Shown in pieces: positions 6,080-8,439 of a stretch of DNA of 8,439 nucleotides. This DNA is from JALZAH01 sp051000755 (GTDB lineage Bacteria > Actinomycetota > Acidimicrobiia > Acidimicrobiales > Palsa-688): the NCBI GenBank assembly GCA_051000755.1, contig JBPCNZ010000130.1:1-8439 (forward strand), in the 5' to 3' direction. Numbering within the stretch: the first letter of the stretch is position 1; every line of letters begins with the position of its first letter. Made by a program: the position numbers and the translations under genes. The notes beneath the pieces were generated by a model. It did no database searches and was not told the DNA's origin. It worked only from the letters and a program-made list of their open reading frames with translations.

Positions 6080-6492
6080 CGGTTGAGCAGGGCACCTTGT
6101 ACGTAAGGCGGTATGGGTGGCACATGCACACGCCGTCCGTGTTGAGCTGGTCGTGGTCGTCGATGACGAGCGCCTCCATGATGGGACCGGCTGCGCTGCA
6201 CGTCACCGGCAACAGCACGTCAGGGCCGGTGTCGTGGATGCTGGAGTCAGACTGGGCCGAGATGGTGTTTGTCCTCTGGGCGCTGCTGCGTCACCCGCGC
6301 CACCCACAGCTGCTGAGCAACGGCTGGTTGCCTCCCGGCTGGGTCGAGCGCGCCATCAGCCGCCAACACCCGTCGCCTGGTCGTAGACGGCCAGGTTGCG
6401 GATCTCGACCTCGCCGCTGTCGGCCTTGGGGGCGCCGGCGGACGCCCGGGCCTTCTCCCGGGCCCGGTCATGGGCCGGGTCGGTCACGGTGA
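6076..6492 (+). pseudogene. Unrecognised protein, C-terminal fragment running into IS DNA
   Basis: Continuation of the preceding gene in the neighbouring frame. Protein-like sequence extends from VTVEQGTLYVRRYGWHMHT through GPVSWMLESDWAEMVFVLWA and HPRHPQLL to WLPPGWVERAIS, at about 6355. After that the frame merely reads the opposite strand of the transposase gene, giving Arg/Pro/Gly-rich nonsense up to the stop at 6490-6492. The native stop codon therefore seems to be lost to the mobile-element junction, unless only a few residues were lost. The frame begins with GTG 6076, overlapping the upstream TGA in a GTGA, which imitates translational coupling. Continuity of the protein sequence across the join argues for a frameshift instead. 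Confidence 0.55.
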
Positions 6493-7561
6493 CATGTTTG
6501 GCTAGCGTCCGCCCGTGGGCGGCGACCACCTCGGCGCCCAAGCTCACGGTCACCTGGGCGTCGTCGACGCGGACATGCACCCGCCGTCCGACCGCCTTGG
6601 GATGCACCGAGTAGTCGTTGGTCTGGTGACGCACCCAGTGATCGGCGGGCAGACGCAGGTCGCTCTGCCAGTCCATGTCCGGCAGCAGCGGCGGGAGGGC
6701 CATCATCGCGGCGAGGTCTTCGTCGATGCGCTCCGACGGCCGGCAGCGCAACCCCGAGTGCACGCGCACGTTGGCCTTCGTCTCGAGCCAGTCGCCGAGC
6801 TGGGTGTTGAAGTCGTCGCGATCGGCGAAGCGACGGCCGGGCATGAAACTCGTCTCCAGGTATCCGTTGGTCCGCTCCACGATGCCCTTCCGTTCCGGAT
6901 GGCCCTTGGCCAACACGATCGAGCCCATCCCCAGCGTCCCCTTCAACCGCAGGTAGTCATGGGTGTAGATCAGCCGCTTGCCGCGGCGCACCGAGATCGC
7001 CGGCTCGCCGTCATAGACCCCCACCCGGGGCACCTTGCCCAACTCGAAGAGCAGCCCGAGATGGCCGCCCAACACATCGGCGCACTCCTTCGAGGCGATC
7101 ATGCGGGCCAACGTGTGGCGCGAGTAGCACGCCACCCCGACCAACACCGGCAACACCGCCGTCTGGCCATGACCGACAGGAATGTCGTAGTCGGGGAACC
7201 ACAGGTCCCACTGGCACAACTCGCCCGGCTTGTAATCGGTGCGACCGAACGCCTCGGGGACCAGATAGGCGGGCCGCAGCTCGGCCACCCGATCCCGCAA
7301 CACCGTGATCCCCCGCGTCCAACCGATCCGCTCGGCGATCACCGTTGCCGGCATGTCCGGGGTGACCGCCAGCAGACGGCGAATGGCCGGCTCGAACGCG
7401 TCGACCGCCGAGCCCGGCCCCTCACGCTGATAGCTCGGCGCCTCACCCGAACGCAGCGCCGAGCGCACCGTGTTCCGAGCCACACCCAGCCGGCGGGCGA
7501 TGGCCTTGACACCCATCCCCTCAGCTCGGTGCAGCCGTCTGATCTCTGCCCATTCCTCCAT
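6356..7561 (-). CDS. istA: IS21-family transposase IstA
   Basis: DDE transposase of 401 residues from the ATG at 7561; a TTG at 7618 would add 19 residues. I prefer ATG because the helix-turn-helix begins right after it: WAEIRRLHRAEG, then VKAIARRLGVARNTVRSALR (18-37). The catalytic core runs from about 110 to 270. Candidate acidic residues are D119 (CQWDLWFPDYD), D184 (VYDGEPA) and E229 (RKGIVERTNGYLETSF). A C-terminal beta-rich domain contains NDYSVHPKAVGRRVHVRVD, and the end LAVYDQATGVGG resembles other IstA C-termini. The reading frame is intact. IstA normally needs the IstB AAA+ ATPase, encoded immediately downstream; here that position holds an unrelated gene, so any activity would need IstB from another copy. 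Family assignment is firm. Confidence 0.92.
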   Translation of the reverse strand: MEEWAEIRRLHRAEGMGVKAIARRLGVARNTVRSALRSGEAPSYQREGPGSAVDAFEPAIRRLLAVTPDMPATVIAERIGWTRGITVLRDRVAELRPAYLVPEAFGRTDYKPGELCQWDLWFPDYDIPVGHGQTAVLPVLVGVACYSRHTLARMIASKECADVLGGHLGLLFELGKVPRVGVYDGEPAISVRRGKRLIYTHDYLRLKGTLGMGSIVLAKGHPERKGIVERTNGYLETSFMPGRRFADRDDFNTQLGDWLETKANVRVHSGLRCRPSERIDEDLAAMMALPPLLPDMDWQSDLRLPADHWVRHQTNDYSVHPKAVGRRVHVRVDDAQVTVSLGAEVVAAHGRTLAKHVTVTDPAHDRAREKARASAGAPKADSGEVEIRNLAVYDQATGVGG

Positions 7562-7648
7562 GTTGATCAAATCCCTCTCCCGGTCGGCCCGTGTCGGCCA
7601 AGCCAGGCTCAAGTCCAAACCGCTAACAGTGGTGGACCCTCGAGGCAG

Positions 7649-7686
7649 AGGGGTCAGTATTCGACCGGTGATAAGGGGTCAGTATT
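7649..7686 (-). repeat. Paired IS21 terminal repeats (likely IstA binding sites)
   Basis: AGGGGTCAGTATT occurs at 7649-7661 and again at 7674-7686, a 25-bp period. The match continues loosely (CGACCGG against GGGCCGG). On the element's own strand these are AATACTGACCCCT repeats just inside the TGT terminus at 7701. Spaced direct repeats inside the ends are characteristic of IS21 elements and are bound by the transposase. Confidence 0.75.
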
Positions 7687-7801
7687 GGGCCGGCGGCGAC
7701 AGCCGTGAGGTCGTAAGTCCAGGTGGGACGGTACGTGACCCTTCTCGGATCCATCTTCGCGCTTCCGAAAACTTGTCACAAGGTCTCAAGTTCTGGCCCC
7801 A

Positions 7802-8267
7802 GAGCCAACTAGGGCGTCCTACCGAACCCTCCCCCTGCCGAAGGTCGTTGCGGACGCGTTTAGCTGCGCACATGGTGAGGTGGCCTCCCCACGTGGAGCT
7901 TGGGCTGATCTTCACAAACGAACGAGGTGCGCTGATTCAGCAGCACCGTTCGCAGTTGTATGGGAGACGGCAAGGGACAAGGCAACGGACAAGGCAAGGG
8001 TACCCGGATTGGGTTACGCCTCACGATCTGCGGCACTACTTCGCCAGCGTCCTCATCCGCTCGGGCGCGTCGATCAAAGTTGTGCAGGCACGCCTCGGCC
8101 ATGCGTCAGCCATGAAGACGATTGACATCTACGTCCATCTCTTCGCTGACGAGGAGGACCGCACGAGGGCTGCCATCGACAAAGAACTGAGCACCCCCGC
8201 GTCCTCTGCGCGTCCCGATGAGACCCGCTTCCTGCGGAAGGGCAGCTCAGGGACATCAGATACCTAG
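7802..8267 (+). pseudogene. Tyrosine recombinase (phage-type integrase), C-terminal remnant with frameshifts
   Basis: Catalytic half of a site-specific recombinase broken into pieces in two frames. Piece 1 (7802-7858) reads EPTRASYRTLPLPKVVADA. A T insertion in the TTT at 7859-7861 shifts to piece 2, LAAHMVRWPPHVELGLIFTNE then RGALIQ (7860-7940). A second shift near 7941 leads to piece 3, APFAVVWETARDKATDKARV then PGL (7943-8011). A third at 8012 leads to piece 4, VTPHDLRHYFASVLIRSGAS to the end. The R of HDLRH, the H of RLGHAS and the tyrosine in DIYVHLF are visible. The first catalytic arginine and the whole N-terminal DNA-binding region are missing; nothing recognisable lies between the IS end at 7701 and about 7800. 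One frame is open from 7470, across the IS border, to 8267, so it can be miscalled as an intact 265-residue integrase. It is almost certainly inactive. Confidence 0.8.
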
Positions 8268-8439
8268 ATGTCGTAGTAGAGCATGAACTCCCACGGGTGG
8301 GGCCGGAGCCGAACCGGGTCGATCTCGTACTCCCGCTTGTAGGCGATCCACGTGTCGATGAGGTCGTCGGTGAAGACCCCGCCGGCCTTGAGGAACTCGT
8401 TGTCGGCTTCCAGGGCGGCGAGGGACTCCTCGAGTGACG
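8264..8439 (-). CDS. glnA: Type I glutamine synthetase, C-terminal end (partial)
   Basis: The last 58 codons of glnA; the rest lies beyond the right edge. GlnA condenses ammonia with glutamate using ATP and is the main entry for ammonium assimilation. The reading SLEESLAALEADNEFLKAGG, then VFTDDLIDTWIAYKREYEID and PVRLRPHPWEFMLYYDI is the typical GS-I ending; the LRPHP and terminal EF.LY.D motifs are highly conserved. The adenylylation-site tyrosine region and the active site are not in view, so the subtype cannot be decided. The TAG stop overlaps the integrase remnant's stop on the other strand (CTAG, 8264-8267). No terminator hairpin is seen at its end. Confidence 0.95.
   Translation of the reverse strand, partial: SLEESLAALEADNEFLKAGGVFTDDLIDTWIAYKREYEIDPVRLRPHPWEFMLYYDI

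Larger units (their letters stand above)
6356..7701 (-). mobile_element. Truncated IS21-family insertion sequence (one end and istA only)
   Basis: The right boundary is set at 7701, where the minus strand begins TGTCGCCGCCGG, followed by the repeats and then istA. IS21 elements start with TG, carry multiple repeats inside each end, and encode istA plus istB. Here istA ends at 6356 and is met at once by the tail of an unrelated gene on the other strand. There is no istB ATPase gene, and AATACTGACCC in matching orientation is absent left of istA, so the other terminus is missing. Without it and the target duplication, the left edge is only placed to within about 20 bases. The element should be unable to move on its own. 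Confidence 0.75.

Noticed and set aside
6247..6355. Possible istB start (TGATGG at the istA stop, minus strand)
   Set aside because: The TGATG would allow coupling, but the following codons read as the reverse of the unknown plus-strand gene and contain no IstB sequence or Walker motif.
6515..7708. 397-codon plus-strand frame antisense to istA
   Set aside because: Shadow of the transposase gene; His/Gln/Arg-rich with no recognisable domain.
1..8439. A new defence or biosynthetic system
   Set aside because: All intact genes belong to known housekeeping or mobile-element families; the only unrecognised gene is single and broken, so no multi-gene novel system can be supported.

Overview
The window is GC-rich chromosomal DNA, most likely from an actinobacterium. 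The best indicators are the three-gene succinate dehydrogenase of the actinobacterial/mycobacterial Sdh1 type (a single five-helix SdhC with a CHSCRH motif and no separate SdhD), GTG starts with one probably leaderless transcript, and short stop/start overlaps between genes. The class cannot be fixed from this sequence. An Acidimicrobiia-like or other uncultured lineage is possible.

Layout. (1) Positions 1-407, minus strand: a thiamine pyrophosphate (TPP) riboswitch followed by the 5' part of thiC. thiC is interrupted by an in-frame TAA after 68 codons, and the same frame then stays open to the window edge. (2) 494-1396, minus strand: a LysR-family regulator, divergent from (3) 1522-4900, plus strand: sdhC-sdhA-sdhB, tightly coupled (TGATG and GTGA overlaps), followed 20 bases later by (4) a LOG-family nucleotide phosphoribohydrolase at about 4921-5673. 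The low-complexity 3' end of that gene contains a strong 18-bp hairpin. (5) 5714-6355: an unrecognised conserved-looking protein gene split by a one-base frameshift at a run of five C. (6) 6356-7701: a partial IS21-family element on the minus strand, with an apparently complete istA and one terminus carrying two direct repeats, but no istB and no second terminus. (7) About 7802-8267: the C-terminal half of a tyrosine recombinase, broken by three apparent frameshifts. (8) 8264-8439, minus strand: the C-terminal end of type I glutamine synthetase glnA, cut by the window edge.

Functionally, the centre is a respiratory operon. SdhA and SdhB oxidise succinate and pass electrons through three iron-sulfur clusters to the membrane subunit SdhC. 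The divergent LysR protein is the obvious candidate regulator, and an inverted repeat lies in the shared 125-base intergenic region. The right third is a decayed mobile-DNA scar between the conserved genes and glnA. I see no convincing new multi-gene system. The most notable features are the interrupted thiC behind an intact-looking riboswitch, the hairpin in the LOG gene, the frameshifted gene next to the truncated IS21 element, and the Cys/His-rich SdhC. Several lesions are single-base changes, some in homopolymers, so assembly error must be excluded before calling them real.
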